DNA of 21,237 bases from Firmicutes bacterium UBA6811 (GTDB lineage Bacteria; Bacillota; SHA-98; UBA4971). The notes under the pieces were generated by a model that made no database searches, was not told where the DNA came from, and saw nothing but the letters and a program-made list of their open reading frames with translations. The translations under genes were made by a program, and so were the position numbers. Location of the stretch: NCBI GenBank assembly GCA_002452295.1, contig DKEX01000035.1, positions 1,311 to 22,547 on the forward strand. The letters are read 5' to 3'. Below are positions 1 through 8,245 of this stretch, piece after piece (positions within the stretch are counted from its first letter, which is position 1; every line of letters starts with the position of its first letter).

Positions 1-112
1 ACCCCCGCCCCTTTTCTCCGGCGAGCGTGGCGCTGGAGATCGACAGGCATGATACATGCGTGTTGCGACCAGCCCTGGGCGCGAAGAGAAAGATGAGGGG
101 AGGGGCTCCCTG

Positions 113-1273
113 ATGAAGTGGAGGCATCTCTGGGCGGCTGTGGTCGCCTTTCTGATTGTGGGCCTCGCCGCCGGCGCGTCCCCGGCGCATGTTGCGGCGC
201 AGGCCGTCGAGGTGGTGGCGGAGGGAGTCGGGGCCGTCGTCGGCGGCGACGTGGCGCGGGCGCGCGACGAGGCCCTGCGCGACGCATACCGGGTCGCCAT
301 AGAGCAGGGTGCAGGGGTGGCGATAGCGAGCCGCACCGACATGTCGGATTTCACGGTATTCTACGATAAGGTCGTGGCGCAGGCGGGCGGATACGTCCAG
401 TCCTATCAGCTCGTCGGCGACTACTGGCAGACGCCTGACGGCCTGGTGCACGTGAAGATCCGCGCGAGGGTTGTGAGAGGGGACATAAGGTCAGACCTCC
501 AGGCCCTCGCCATACTCATCGACATGATGGGCAACCCGGTGATCATGGTCCTGGTGGACGAGCGAAACCTGAACAACCCTGTTTCGATGTCGCTTGCCGA
601 GACCAAGATACTCGAGAAGCTCTCGGCCGTCCGTTACCATCTCGTGGACCAGCGGCAGATCGAGGCCATCAAGGCGAGCGACACGGCCAAGCGGGCCATG
701 CAGGGCGACATCACCGCCGCCGTGACGCTGGGCGAAAGGTTCGCCGCGGACATCGTGGTAGTCGGCGACGTAAACAGCAAGTATCTCACCAGCACGAGGT
801 CGGGAAACATCACCTTCCAGTCCTGCATGGCCTTCGGCACGCTCAAGGCGGTGCTGACCCAGACGGGCCAGATCATCTGGGCGGAAACGCCCCAGGCCAC
901 GAAGGCCCAGCTCTCGGCCGACGTCGCCGGGCTCGAGGCCATCAAGGCCGTGGCTGACGACGTGGCCTCGCGCCTCATATGGGAGCTTCCGAAGCGGGCC
1001 GGCGGCGGGGCCTCAGGCGGGACGAGGACGATCCAGCTCATCGTGAACGGGTGCTCGTACACCCAGATGAACCAGATCATGCAGGCCCTCAAGGACATGC
1101 GTGGCGTCACCGCCGTGTACCGCCGGACGTTCGAGAACAACATCGCCGTGATGGACATCCAGACCACGGGCAACGTGGACGACCTTGCTGCGAGGCTCGA
1201 CTCCATGACGACCCCGAGGGTCGAAGTCGTGATGGTGACAAGGGACAAGATAGAGGTCAGGGTGATGAGGTAA
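113..1273 (+). CDS. Exported FlgT-like protein (FlgT N-terminal domain)
   Basis: The protein has 386 residues. It begins with a signal peptide (residues 1 to about 30: basic MKWRHLW, a hydrophobic core, then an AHVAAQA-type cleavage region). Residues 31-125 resemble the N-terminal domain of flagellar assembly protein T: an opening EVVAEGVGAVVGGD, a long helix of the ARARDEALRDAYRVAIEQG type, and a strand ending VKIRARVVRGDI. Residues 130-280 look like the FlgT middle/CsgG-like domain (VIMVLVDERNLN, ADIVVVGDV). After a Gly-rich linker, about 90 residues have an alpha/beta pattern I cannot name. An in-frame ATG at 56 exists, but the ATG at 113 follows an AGGGGAGGGG purine tract and starts directly with the signal peptide. 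The family belongs to the flagellar H-ring in Vibrio, but no flagellar gene is visible here, so the function is open. The next gene is a partner candidate. Confidence 0.8.
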   Translation: MKWRHLWAAVVAFLIVGLAAGASPAHVAAQAVEVVAEGVGAVVGGDVARARDEALRDAYRVAIEQGAGVAIASRTDMSDFTVFYDKVVAQAGGYVQSYQLVGDYWQTPDGLVHVKIRARVVRGDIRSDLQALAILIDMMGNPVIMVLVDERNLNNPVSMSLAETKILEKLSAVRYHLVDQRQIEAIKASDTAKRAMQGDITAAVTLGERFAADIVVVGDVNSKYLTSTRSGNITFQSCMAFGTLKAVLTQTGQIIWAETPQATKAQLSADVAGLEAIKAVADDVASRLIWELPKRAGGGASGGTRTIQLIVNGCSYTQMNQIMQALKDMRGVTAVYRRTFENNIAVMDIQTTGNVDDLAARLDSMTTPRVEVVMVTRDKIEVRVMR

Positions 1274-1351
1274 GCCCCGAGGCGGACGCAGGGCAGACGC
1301 GAGGCGGCCGCGAATCGGCGGAGGACTTCCAGGTAGATTGGGGGATGAACC

Positions 1352-2287
1352 ATGGACGGACGGAAGAGCGTGATGGAACGGAGGCGCGTGGTCCTCGTGC
1401 TCGCGGCGGCCTGCCTGCTTCTTGCGGGGGCGTTCCAGGCGGTGCCTGTCGCGGCGCAGACCCCGCCTGCACAGGGGAAGATCCGGATTGCGGTCATGGA
1501 CTTCCTGGACCAGACGAACTACCCGCAGTGGCACGTGGGCAGGGGCATGAGGGTGGAGTTCGAGACGAGGCTCGTCCAGACGGGGCAGTTCGAGGTAATA
1601 GAGCGGGAGCGCCTCGAGCAGATCATGCAGGAACAGGGTTTTGGGGCGACCGGTCTTGTGGATCCGTCCACCGCCGCCCAGATTGGCAAGCTCCTGGGTG
1701 TGCAGGCCATGATCATGGGCAGCGTCACCAAGTTCGACATCCAGACCAACAGGGTATCCCTGCCCATCCTGGGGTCGGTGGCGTCGAGCGAGGCGACCGT
1801 CGAGATACACGTCCGCGTCGTGGACACGAATACCGGGTCGATCAAGCTGGCGGAAATGGCGGGAGGCAAGGAAAGCCAGGCGAACATCTCGCTCACCCTC
1901 GAGGGCATGCCGCCCATGGCCTTCGGCAGCGCTAACTTCCAGAGCACCATCCTGGGGAAGGCCACGTCCAAGGCCGTGGACCAGCTTATCGGCAAGATAA
2001 TGCAGCTCTTCCCGGTGGAAGGCTACGTGGTGAAGAAGGCTGGCGACAAGATCTACACCAACCTCGGCCGTGCGCAGGGCGTGAAGGTCGGGCAGAAGCT
2101 CGTCATCTACCGGCTGGGCGAGGTCATAACCGACCCCTTCACGGGGCAGGTGCTGTCGGCCGAGAAGACCGAGATCGCCGTGATCACCGTGACGAGCGTC
2201 GAGCAGCTCCTGTCGATAGGCACGACTGATACGCCTGGAGCGGGGGCGAGGGTCGAAATCGGTGACAAGGTCACGATCAAGTACTGA
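1352..2287 (+). CDS. Exported CsgG-family protein with FlgT_C-like tail
   Basis: The protein has 311 residues. A signal peptide covers about residues 1-36 (an alternative start is the ATG at 1373, codon 8) and ends VPVAAQ. No usable lipobox is visible: the only early Cys lies inside the hydrophobic core. Residues 45-230 match the CsgG family: IRIAVMDFLDQT, then GQFEVIERERLEQIMQEQ, then AAQIGKLLGVQAMIMGSVT. CsgG in Gram-negatives is an outer-membrane secretion lipoprotein, and related domains occur in FlgT. The last about 85 residues (VVKKAGDKIYTNLGRAQGVK, then VGQKLVIYRLGE and DPFTGQVL) look like the FlgT C-terminal domain. It lies 78 bases after the FlgT-like gene on the same strand and is probably co-transcribed. 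A GGGGGA sequence sits about 7 bases before the ATG at 1352. Assignment to the family is firm; the biological role is not. Confidence 0.82.
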   Translation: MDGRKSVMERRRVVLVLAAACLLLAGAFQAVPVAAQTPPAQGKIRIAVMDFLDQTNYPQWHVGRGMRVEFETRLVQTGQFEVIERERLEQIMQEQGFGATGLVDPSTAAQIGKLLGVQAMIMGSVTKFDIQTNRVSLPILGSVASSEATVEIHVRVVDTNTGSIKLAEMAGGKESQANISLTLEGMPPMAFGSANFQSTILGKATSKAVDQLIGKIMQLFPVEGYVVKKAGDKIYTNLGRAQGVKVGQKLVIYRLGEVITDPFTGQVLSAEKTEIAVITVTSVEQLLSIGTTDTPGAGARVEIGDKVTIKY

Positions 2288-2307
2288 GGATGTGTCCGAC
2301 CGCCCGG

Positions 2308-2335
2308 GGACCGCTTGCCGAAAGGGCAGCGGTCC
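2308..2335 (+). terminator. Possible terminator hairpin after the CsgG-family gene
   Basis: GGACCGCT at 2308-2315 pairs with AGCGGTCC at 2328-2335, and inner TGCC/GGC bases extend the stem with one bulge. It starts 20 bases after the stop codon. No T-run follows, so termination would be weak or factor-dependent. Confidence 0.4.
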
Positions 2336-2421
2336 TGGCATTTCCGGGGGAATTCTGGGCCGCCTGGAACCAGGGAGCATTGATATCGTTATTAATAGTA
2401 GCGCAGGCTGATGCAGGCAAC

Positions 2422-2457
2422 GCCGCCCAGGCGCGACTGCTGGCGCGCCTGGGCGGC
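2422..2457. repeat. Perfect 14-bp inverted repeat
   Basis: GCCGCCCAGGCGCG at 2422-2435 is exactly inverted at 2444-2457 around an 8-base loop. This very GC-rich hairpin has no T-tract on either side. It could be a factor-dependent terminator, a transcript-end stabiliser or a protein-binding site. It sits about 110 bases before the guaB promoter. Confidence 0.7.
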
Positions 2458-2569
2458 CGTCGTGGATGCCGAGAGGAACCTTCTGAGGCGCCCAGGTGGT
2501 GTCGGAGCGTCACGGCGAGGACGGCAGCGTCGAGGTGACCATGGAGGCTCCGCTGGAAGAGAACTGTCC

Positions 2570-2598
2570 TTGAGTTGGGGGGAAGGATTTGCTACAAT
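2570..2598 (+). promoter_or_regulatory. SigA-type promoter for guaB
   Basis: A TTGAGT -35 box at 2570-2575 and a TACAAT -10 box at 2593-2598 are separated by exactly 17 bases. Transcription would start near 2605, about 28 bases before the guaB start. A GGGGGGA ribosome binding site follows. Confidence 0.75.
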
Positions 2599-2632
2599 TG
2601 GAGCAACATAAAAGCCCGGGGGGAATCTCGCC

Positions 2633-4111
2633 ATGGACTTCGACGACAAGTTCGGGCATGTTGCTCTGACCTTCGACGATGTGCTTCTCGAGCCGTCCTA
2701 CTCCGAGGTTATGCCGGGGGAGGTGGACGTTTCAACAAGGCTGACCGCGAAGATCCTCCTGAACATCCCGCTCGTGAGTGCGGCCATGGACACGGTTACC
2801 GAGGCGAGGCTCGCGATTGCGATGGCGCGCGAGGGCGGTATCGGCATCATCCACAAGAACATGTCGGTGGAACGCCAGGCGGGAGAGGTGGATAAGGTAA
2901 AGCGGTCGGAGCACGGGATAATCGTGGACCCGATATTCCTGGAGCCCCACAACCTCATACGTGACGCCCTGGCGATAATGGAGCGCTACCACATATCGGG
3001 GGTGCCCATAACAAAGGGCGGCAGGCTGGTGGGGATACTCACCAACAGGGACCTCCGGTTCGAGACCAACTACGACCAGCCCATCGAGAACGTCATGACC
3101 AAGGAGAACCTGGTAACGGCCCCGGTGGGCACGACGCTCGAGGAGGCCAAGGCCATCCTGCAACGCCACAAGATCGAGAAGCTCCCGATAGTGGACGAGG
3201 ACTTCATGCTCAAGGGGCTCATCACGATAAAGGACATCCTCAAGGCGAAGCAGTTCCCGAGCTCAGCCAAGGACGACCGGGGCAGGCTTCGCGTGGGGGC
3301 CGCCGTGGGGCCCTCGGGAGCGATCAGCCGGGCCGGGGCGCTGGTGGATGCCGGCGTCGATGTCCTGGTGGTGGACACCGCCCACGGGCACTCGCGGTTC
3401 GTGCTCGAGACGGTGAGGTCCCTCAAGGCGAGCTTCAGGAACACCGAGGTTGCCGCGGGCAACGTGGCGACGGCCGAGGGCGCGAGGGCGCTGATAGAAG
3501 CGGGGGCCGACGCCATAAAGGTCGGGATCGGCCCGGGGTCCATATGCACGACGAGGGTGGTCGCAGGCATCGGCGTGCCGCAGGTCACGGCGATCTTCGA
3601 GTGCGCGAGGGTGGCGAGGGAGCGCGGAGTTCCGGTCATCGCCGACGGCGGGGTCAAGTATTCGGGTGACATCGCGAAGGCCATCGCCGCCGGGGCCGAC
3701 GTGGTCATGATCGGGCGGCTGTTCGCCGGCACCGAGGAGAGCCCCGGGGAGCGCGTCATCTACAAGGGCCGGAGCTTCAAGGTGTACCGTGGTATGGGGT
3801 CCATCGAGGCGATGAAGGAGGGGTCCAGCGACAGGTACTTTCAGGTTCCGTCGCACAAGCTGGTCCCGGAGGGCATCGAGGGGCGCGTGCCTTACAAGGG
3901 GTCTTTGGCTGACACCGTCTATCAGCTCGTCGGCGGGCTTCGCGCGGGGATGGGTTACTGCGGTGCGCGAAATATCGCGGAGCTTCAGGCGAGGACGAAG
4001 TTCATAAGGATGACCGGGGCCGGCCTGCGCGAGAGCCACCCGCACGACATCGTGATAACGCGGGAGGCTCCCAATTACAGCCTGACCGATAGCGACGTGG
4101 AGGAGCAGTAA
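2633..4111 (+). CDS. guaB: IMP dehydrogenase
   Basis: It oxidises IMP to XMP with NAD, the committed step of GTP synthesis, in the cytoplasm. The 492 residues match the usual bacterial length. The N-terminus FDDVLLEPSYSEVMP and SAAMDTVTE are typical of the barrel domain. Two CBS domains occupy about residues 97-150 and 154-207. The catalytic loop GPGSICTTRVV places the nucleophilic Cys at residue 305. IADGGVKYSGDIAKA and the phosphate-binding MIGRLFAGTEESPG follow, then the flap region YRGMGS. The ATG at 2633 follows a G-rich ribosome binding site and a good promoter. The gene downstream starts 159 bases later on the same strand with no obvious terminator between, so read-through is possible. 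Confidence 0.98.
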   Translation: MDFDDKFGHVALTFDDVLLEPSYSEVMPGEVDVSTRLTAKILLNIPLVSAAMDTVTEARLAIAMAREGGIGIIHKNMSVERQAGEVDKVKRSEHGIIVDPIFLEPHNLIRDALAIMERYHISGVPITKGGRLVGILTNRDLRFETNYDQPIENVMTKENLVTAPVGTTLEEAKAILQRHKIEKLPIVDEDFMLKGLITIKDILKAKQFPSSAKDDRGRLRVGAAVGPSGAISRAGALVDAGVDVLVVDTAHGHSRFVLETVRSLKASFRNTEVAAGNVATAEGARALIEAGADAIKVGIGPGSICTTRVVAGIGVPQVTAIFECARVARERGVPVIADGGVKYSGDIAKAIAAGADVVMIGRLFAGTEESPGERVIYKGRSFKVYRGMGSIEAMKEGSSDRYFQVPSHKLVPEGIEGRVPYKGSLADTVYQLVGGLRAGMGYCGARNIAELQARTKFIRMTGAGLRESHPHDIVITREAPNYSLTDSDVEEQ

Positions 4112-4208
4112 CAGGCAGGCAACCTGGTCGACAAGATGGTGATGACAGTTCCGAAGGCGGGATGGGCCGCGCTCCGGGCGCGGGCGCAAGCCCGGTGAGA
4201 AAGAGACA

Positions 4209-4262
4209 GGCGGTAAGAGCAAGGTCAAGGTCAAAGGCAAAGGCAAAGGGAAGGGAAAGGAG
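4209..4262 (+). repeat. Purine-rich short-period repeat ending in the ribosome binding site
   Basis: The tract repeats AAGGTC/AAAGGC/AAGGGA-like hexamers and ends in AAAGGAG, which serves as the ribosome binding site of the next gene. Read in one frame it would encode alternating Lys-X residues ending at a TGA that overlaps the next ATG. That frame has no start codon after its previous stop. Confidence 0.6.
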
Positions 4263-4270
4263 TGTATCTG

Positions 4271-5098
4271 ATGACGAGAAGCCGACTGAGATGGATGATT
4301 CTCGGCCTGGCGCTGCTGGCGGTCATGGTGCTGCCGCAGGTGGGGGCGGCCGCGGATGAGCCGCCGGTGAGGCTCTTCATCAACCCGAACCCGAGCCCGC
4401 AGTTCAGGGCGGAGATCTGGGTTGACAGGGGCCAGGGCGCAACCTACTACCCGGGAGACTTCATCGACGTGTACTACCGGGTGAACAGGGATAGCTACGT
4501 GTATATCCTGGATATCCTCCCCTCGGGGCAGCTCGGTTGGCTTGTGCGCGACACGTGGGTCCGGGCCAACATGGCCTACACGCTGTCAGGTACGGTGGAG
4601 CCGCCTTCAGGCACCGAGTACCTCATCATATTCGCCTCTACGCAGAAGCTGCCGCTTCCTTACCTGGAGGAGTCGGTGCGGTCGGGAAGGGCGTACATCG
4701 AGGGTGAGGCGAACATCGCCCTCGGAAAGATCCAGGCGAAGATCAAGATCGTGCCCCAGCAGTCGTGGGTGAGCGCGTATACATACTTCTACGTGGGCGG
4801 AGGCTTCCCGCCCGTGCCGACGCCGCAGCCTCCGGTGCCGACGCCGCAACCGCCGGTGCCGCAGCCGGCGCCTGTTCCGCAGTACGGCTCGGTTAACGTG
4901 TCGAGCTATCCGACGGGCGCCACGGTGTTCTTCGACGGTGTCCAGAGAGGGAGGACGCCCATGCTCCTCCAGAACGTGCCGTTCGGGAGCCACGAGGTCA
5001 CCCTGGTTCTGCCAGGCTACTACACGTTCAGCCGGAGGTTCGAGCTCAACTACGCACACACCTACTACGTGAGCACATCCCTGCAGCGGATCCCGTAG
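4271..5098 (+). CDS. Secreted DUF4384 - PEGA domain protein
   Basis: The protein has 275 residues. The signal peptide (MTRSRLRWMILGLALLAV..., cleavage near GAAA) indicates export. Residues about 45-150 fit DUF4384: YYPGDFIDVYYRVNRDSYVY, then ILPSGQLGWL. A Pro-rich linker at about 180-204 repeats PPVPTPQ. The last 70 residues form a PEGA domain (GSVNVSSYPTGATVFFDGV, TPMLLQNVPFGSHEVTL), a family common in surface proteins. A GTG at 4262 is in frame, but it lies inside the AAAGGAG ribosome binding site, so the ATG at 4271 is preferred. DUF4384 often accompanies CsgG/FlgT-type envelope proteins, like those encoded 2 kb upstream here. The exact function is unknown. Confidence 0.85.
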   Translation: MTRSRLRWMILGLALLAVMVLPQVGAAADEPPVRLFINPNPSPQFRAEIWVDRGQGATYYPGDFIDVYYRVNRDSYVYILDILPSGQLGWLVRDTWVRANMAYTLSGTVEPPSGTEYLIIFASTQKLPLPYLEESVRSGRAYIEGEANIALGKIQAKIKIVPQQSWVSAYTYFYVGGGFPPVPTPQPPVPTPQPPVPQPAPVPQYGSVNVSSYPTGATVFFDGVQRGRTPMLLQNVPFGSHEVTLVLPGYYTFSRRFELNYAHTYYVSTSLQRIP

Positions 5099-5164
5099 AC
5101 CGGGCTCTGGCCCGCCGCGCTTTGGGTGCGGGGCCGCTTGCTCGAGGGGAGCGCCCTGCTGGAG

Positions 5165-5196
5165 GGGGCCCGGGTGGCGGAGGCTGCCCGGGCCTC
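5165..5196 (+). terminator. Hairpin after the DUF4384-PEGA gene
   Basis: GGCCCGGG at 5167-5174 pairs with CCCGGGCC at 5187-5194, extended by flanking pairs to 5165-5196. A T-containing stretch (TCTGATTCTG) follows, but there is no clean T-run. It lies just upstream of the asnS promoter and probably separates the two units. Confidence 0.45.
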
Positions 5197-5203
5197 TGAT
5201 TCT

Positions 5204-5233
5204 GTGGCAGTGCCTTTCCAGGAGTGGTATAAT
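5204..5233 (+). promoter_or_regulatory. Promoter for asnS
   Basis: A perfect TATAAT -10 box lies at 5228-5233. A weaker GTGGCA -35 box (4 of 6 matches) lies at 5204-5209 with an 18-base spacer. Only about 60 bases of leader precede the start codon, too short for a T-box. Confidence 0.6.
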
Positions 5234-5298
5234 ATGAGCGGCGCCACGACGGCAGGCGACGCCGGGCTGCGGCGGCGCCGTGGAGGTGTGTCTGTGCT

Positions 5299-6591
5299 GT
5301 GGAGAGCGTGCACATAGCGCATGTCGGGGAATACATAGGGCAGGAAGTGAAGGTCCACGGCTGGCTCTACAACAAGAGGTCCAGCGGCGCAGTGCTCTTC
5401 TTGATTGTCCGGGACGGGACAGGCTTCATCCAGGCCGTGATGGCGAAGGGGCAGGTGCCTGATAAAGACTTCGCCGCGTGCGACCGGCTGACGCAGGAGT
5501 CTTCCCTGGTGGTCCGGGGCACCGTGAGGGCGGACCGCAGGGCGCCGGGCGGATACGAGATCACGGTAACGGGCGTGGAGCCTGTGTCGGTCGCCGAGGA
5601 GTACCCCATATCCCTCAAGGAGCACGGCGTCGATTTTCTCATGGACCACAGGCACCTGTGGCTTCGCACCCCGAGGCAGGTCGCCATCATGCGCGTGAGG
5701 AACGAGATCGTGAAAGCCATCCGCGACTTCCTCGACGAGCGGGAGTTCGTGCTGGTGGACGCCCCCATTCTCACGCCATCGGCGTGCGAGGGCACGACCA
5801 CTCTCTTCGAGACCGACTACTTCGATGCGAAGGCGTATCTCACCCAGAGCGGCCAGCTCTACATGGAGGCCGCGGCGATGGCCCTCGGGAAGGTATACTG
5901 CTTCGGGCCGACCTTCCGGGCCGAGAAGTCCAAGACCCGAAGGCACCTGACGGAGTTCTGGATGGTCGAGCCGGAGATGGCCTGGGTAGACCTGGACGGC
6001 GATATGGGCTTGCAGGAGGACATGGTGAGCTACGTGGTGCAGCGCGTGCTCCAGAGGAGGGCGAAAGAGCTGGCCGCGCTCGAGCGGGACACCTCGAAGC
6101 TGGAGAAGGTCAGGCCTCCCTTCCCGCGCATCAGCTACGACGAGGCCGTCGAGACCTTACGGCGCCACGGGGTGGAGTTCGAGTGGGGCAACGACTTCGG
6201 CGGCGGCGACGAGACCATCCTCGCCGAGGAGTTCGACCGGCCCGTGTTCGTCCACGGATACCCCACGGCCTGCAAGGCTTTCTACATGAAACCCGACCCG
6301 GACCGGCCAGAGGTATGCCTGTCGGCGGACCTCCTGGCTCCCGAGGGGTACGGGGAGATCGTCGGCGGGGGGCAGAGGATAGACGACCCTGAGCTTCTCG
6401 CGCGCCGCATTGAGGAGCATAAACTGCCGGCCGAGGCATACAAATGGTACATGGACCTTCGCCGGTACGGCTCGGTGCCGCACTCCGGCTTCGGTCTCGG
6501 GATAGAGCGGACGGTGGCCTGGATATGCGAGCTCGAGCACGTGCGGGAGACGATACCTTTCGCGAGGCTCTTGAACAGGATATACCCGTGA
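5299..6591 (+). CDS. asnS: Asparaginyl-tRNA synthetase
   Basis: It charges tRNA-Asn with asparagine in the cytoplasm. The 430-residue length is typical. An OB-fold anticodon-binding domain covers about residues 16-100 (VKVHGWLYNKRSSG, IVRDGTGFIQAV). The class II catalytic core follows: SGQLYMEAAAMALGKVYCFG, motif 2 FRAEKSKTRRHLTEF at 206-220, and motif 3 GFGLGIERTVAWI at 397-409. The core pattern favours AsnRS over AspRS, which has a long insertion that is absent here. The GTG at 5299 lies 12 bases after GGAGG; a second GTG at 5308 is an alternative. The next gene starts 10 bases after the stop, so they are probably co-transcribed. Confidence 0.93.
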   Translation: MESVHIAHVGEYIGQEVKVHGWLYNKRSSGAVLFLIVRDGTGFIQAVMAKGQVPDKDFAACDRLTQESSLVVRGTVRADRRAPGGYEITVTGVEPVSVAEEYPISLKEHGVDFLMDHRHLWLRTPRQVAIMRVRNEIVKAIRDFLDEREFVLVDAPILTPSACEGTTTLFETDYFDAKAYLTQSGQLYMEAAAMALGKVYCFGPTFRAEKSKTRRHLTEFWMVEPEMAWVDLDGDMGLQEDMVSYVVQRVLQRRAKELAALERDTSKLEKVRPPFPRISYDEAVETLRRHGVEFEWGNDFGGGDETILAEEFDRPVFVHGYPTACKAFYMKPDPDRPEVCLSADLLAPEGYGEIVGGGQRIDDPELLARRIEEHKLPAEAYKWYMDLRRYGSVPHSGFGLGIERTVAWICELEHVRETIPFARLLNRIYP

Positions 6592-6601
6592 GGTGGACAT
6601 C

Positions 6602-8245
6602 ATGATGGTCGGGAAGAACACCGGCGGCGCCAGGGCGAGGGCCAGGGCCGGGTCCCGGGCCAGGGGTCTGACGATGGCTGGCGCCTGCGTCTTGCCGGTT
6701 GCCTTGCTGTGCGCCCTGGCGTGCGGGTGGTGGACGGCGGGGCCCGCCGTGGCTGGGGATGAATCGGGAGATCAGAGAACGCCCGCGGACGACATGGCGG
6801 CGGGCCTTGCATACATGGAACGATGCATGTTCGAGGAGGCCGTCGCAGCATTCTCGTGCGTGGTCAGGGCTGACCCCCGGGCACCGGAGGCCGGGAGGAC
6901 CTTCGATTGCCTGGGTTACCTGTACTGGTGCAGGGGCTGGAACGACGAGGCGCTGAAGGCGTTTGGGGAGAGCCTCGAGTGCGCGGACGGCGACGCCGGT
7001 GCCCAGGTTCGAGCCAGGCTCGCGCTGGGCCAGGTCCTTCTCGATGCCGGGAGGCTTGCCGAGGCGGGAGGAGAGTTCGAGGAAGCCCTGAAGGTCGTGC
7101 GGGAGGCTGGGCGCGACGAGGACATCGACATCGTATACACGCTGATGGGCATCGCAAGATTCGAGGCGAAGGACTCCGCGGGGGCGGCGGAGATGTTCTC
7201 CCGGGCGCTGGACGCATTCCCGGAGAACCCCGTCGCTGAGGCTTACCTGAAGACGCTATCGTTCGGGATGCCTATACAGATCGGCAGCGTCAGGAAGGCG
7301 CTGGCGGGCGAAGGCTCGGGCGCCGGCACAGGCGCGGGCGAGCCGATCCGCCCCGCCGGGGATGCCGCCGGCGCCGCCCGGCCCTTGCAGGGAGTCGTCT
7401 TCATCAACGGCGGCGCTGCTTACGCTACGGCGCCGCAGGTGGCGCTCGCACTGGGCGTTACGGAGCCCGTCCCGGTGAAGGGGTTCTTCCTTGCCGCCGG
7501 TGACGAGGCGTTCAGGTGGCACGACTGGCGGTCCCCCATGATAGAGTGGAGGCTTCGCGGCGAGGGCGACGGCAAGAAGCCTGTCAGGGTGGTTTACTAC
7601 GCGGCTGGAACTCCGGGCGCCCGGGGCGCGCGGTCCGTGGCGTCGGCCGAGGCGTCCGTCGTGCTCGACCGCGAGCCGCCGCGCGGTTCCGTCGAGATCA
7701 ACGATGGGGCGCGATACACCAACCGCACCCGCATCACGCTCGACCTCAGGGCCAACGACCGCACCAGCGGCTTACTCAACGTGTCCATGAGCAACGACGG
7801 CGTCACCTGGAGCAGGTGGACCATGTACCAGTTCACGAAGGACTGGGAGATCCCGCCGGGCGACGGTCAGAAGAAGGTGTACGTGCGGTTCCGGGACAGG
7901 GCGGGGAACATCTCCACGCCTGTGTCAGCCCGGATCGTGCTGGATACCGCCCCCCCGGAGATCCTCTGGGTCGACGTGGCGAAGCTGACCGACACGACCG
8001 CGGTGATCGTCTGGGCGACCGACGAGGACTCCGATTCGGCCGTGGAGTACGCAGTCGCCAGACAAAGCGATAGAGATGCGCTCGTGGTCCGCGACAGGGA
8101 CATGACCATGCTGCACGATATCAGGCTGAAAGACCTGAAGCCGTCCACAAGGTACAGGTTCAGGGTGCTCTCGCGGGACGAGGCAGGCAACGTCGCGGCC
8201 TCCCGGGAGCTCGAGTTCACCACGAAGGCGGCGAACCAGGGCTGA
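6602..8245 (+). CDS. Exported TPR - Ig/FN3-like repeat protein
   Basis: The protein has about 547 residues. A long Arg-rich start (ARARARAGSRARG, encoded by a hexamer repeat) precedes a hydrophobic segment (PVALLCALAC), suggesting export. A Cys follows it, but the lipobox match is poor. Residues about 60-220 form TPR-like helical repeats (EEAVAAFSCVVRADPRAPEA, GRLAEAGGEFEEALKV). After an Ala/Gly linker come beta-rich parts: an Ig-like segment (TRITLDLRANDRTSGLLNVS, VYVRFRDRAGN) and a C-terminal FN3-like domain (TTAVIVWATDEDSDSAVEYA, LKPSTRYRFRVLSRDEAGN). The domain mix suggests extracellular binding or envelope scaffolding; no catalytic motif is visible. GAGGTGG lies about 5 bases before the ATG at 6602. 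An ATG at 6674 is also possible but would remove the basic region. Confidence 0.75.
   Translation: MMVGKNTGGARARARAGSRARGLTMAGACVLPVALLCALACGWWTAGPAVAGDESGDQRTPADDMAAGLAYMERCMFEEAVAAFSCVVRADPRAPEAGRTFDCLGYLYWCRGWNDEALKAFGESLECADGDAGAQVRARLALGQVLLDAGRLAEAGGEFEEALKVVREAGRDEDIDIVYTLMGIARFEAKDSAGAAEMFSRALDAFPENPVAEAYLKTLSFGMPIQIGSVRKALAGEGSGAGTGAGEPIRPAGDAAGAARPLQGVVFINGGAAYATAPQVALALGVTEPVPVKGFFLAAGDEAFRWHDWRSPMIEWRLRGEGDGKKPVRVVYYAAGTPGARGARSVASAEASVVLDREPPRGSVEINDGARYTNRTRITLDLRANDRTSGLLNVSMSNDGVTWSRWTMYQFTKDWEIPPGDGQKKVYVRFRDRAGNISTPVSARIVLDTAPPEILWVDVAKLTDTTAVIVWATDEDSDSAVEYAVARQSDRDALVVRDRDMTMLHDIRLKDLKPSTRYRFRVLSRDEAGNVAASRELEFTTKAANQG

Larger units (their letters stand above)
2288..2632. 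other. Intergenic region with two hairpins and the guaB promoter
   Basis: No convincing gene is visible in these 345 bases. They contain an inverted repeat at 2308-2335, a perfect 14-bp inverted repeat at 2422-2457, and a promoter at 2570-2598, all listed separately. Short ORFs here lack ribosome binding sites and protein-like composition. No purine riboswitch core was recognised upstream of guaB. Confidence 0.6.

Noticed and set aside
1013..2380. Long minus-strand open frame of 455 codons
   Set aside because: It lies opposite the FlgT/CsgG-like genes, is rich in Arg, His and Pro, and has no family motif. High GC content creates such shadow frames.
2288..2632. Guanine or other purine riboswitch upstream of guaB
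   Set aside because: The promoter lies within 30 bases of the start codon, so no aptamer fits in the leader.
4174..4195. Hairpin CCGGGC/GCCCGG after guaB as a terminator
   Set aside because: The stem is only six pairs and is not followed by a T-run.
4146..4271. Lys-rich frame ending at the start of the DUF4384-PEGA gene
   Set aside because: It has no start codon after its preceding stop and no ribosome binding site.
5099..5298. T-box leader for asnS
   Set aside because: The -10 box leaves only about 60 bases of leader, and no T-box core sequence is seen.
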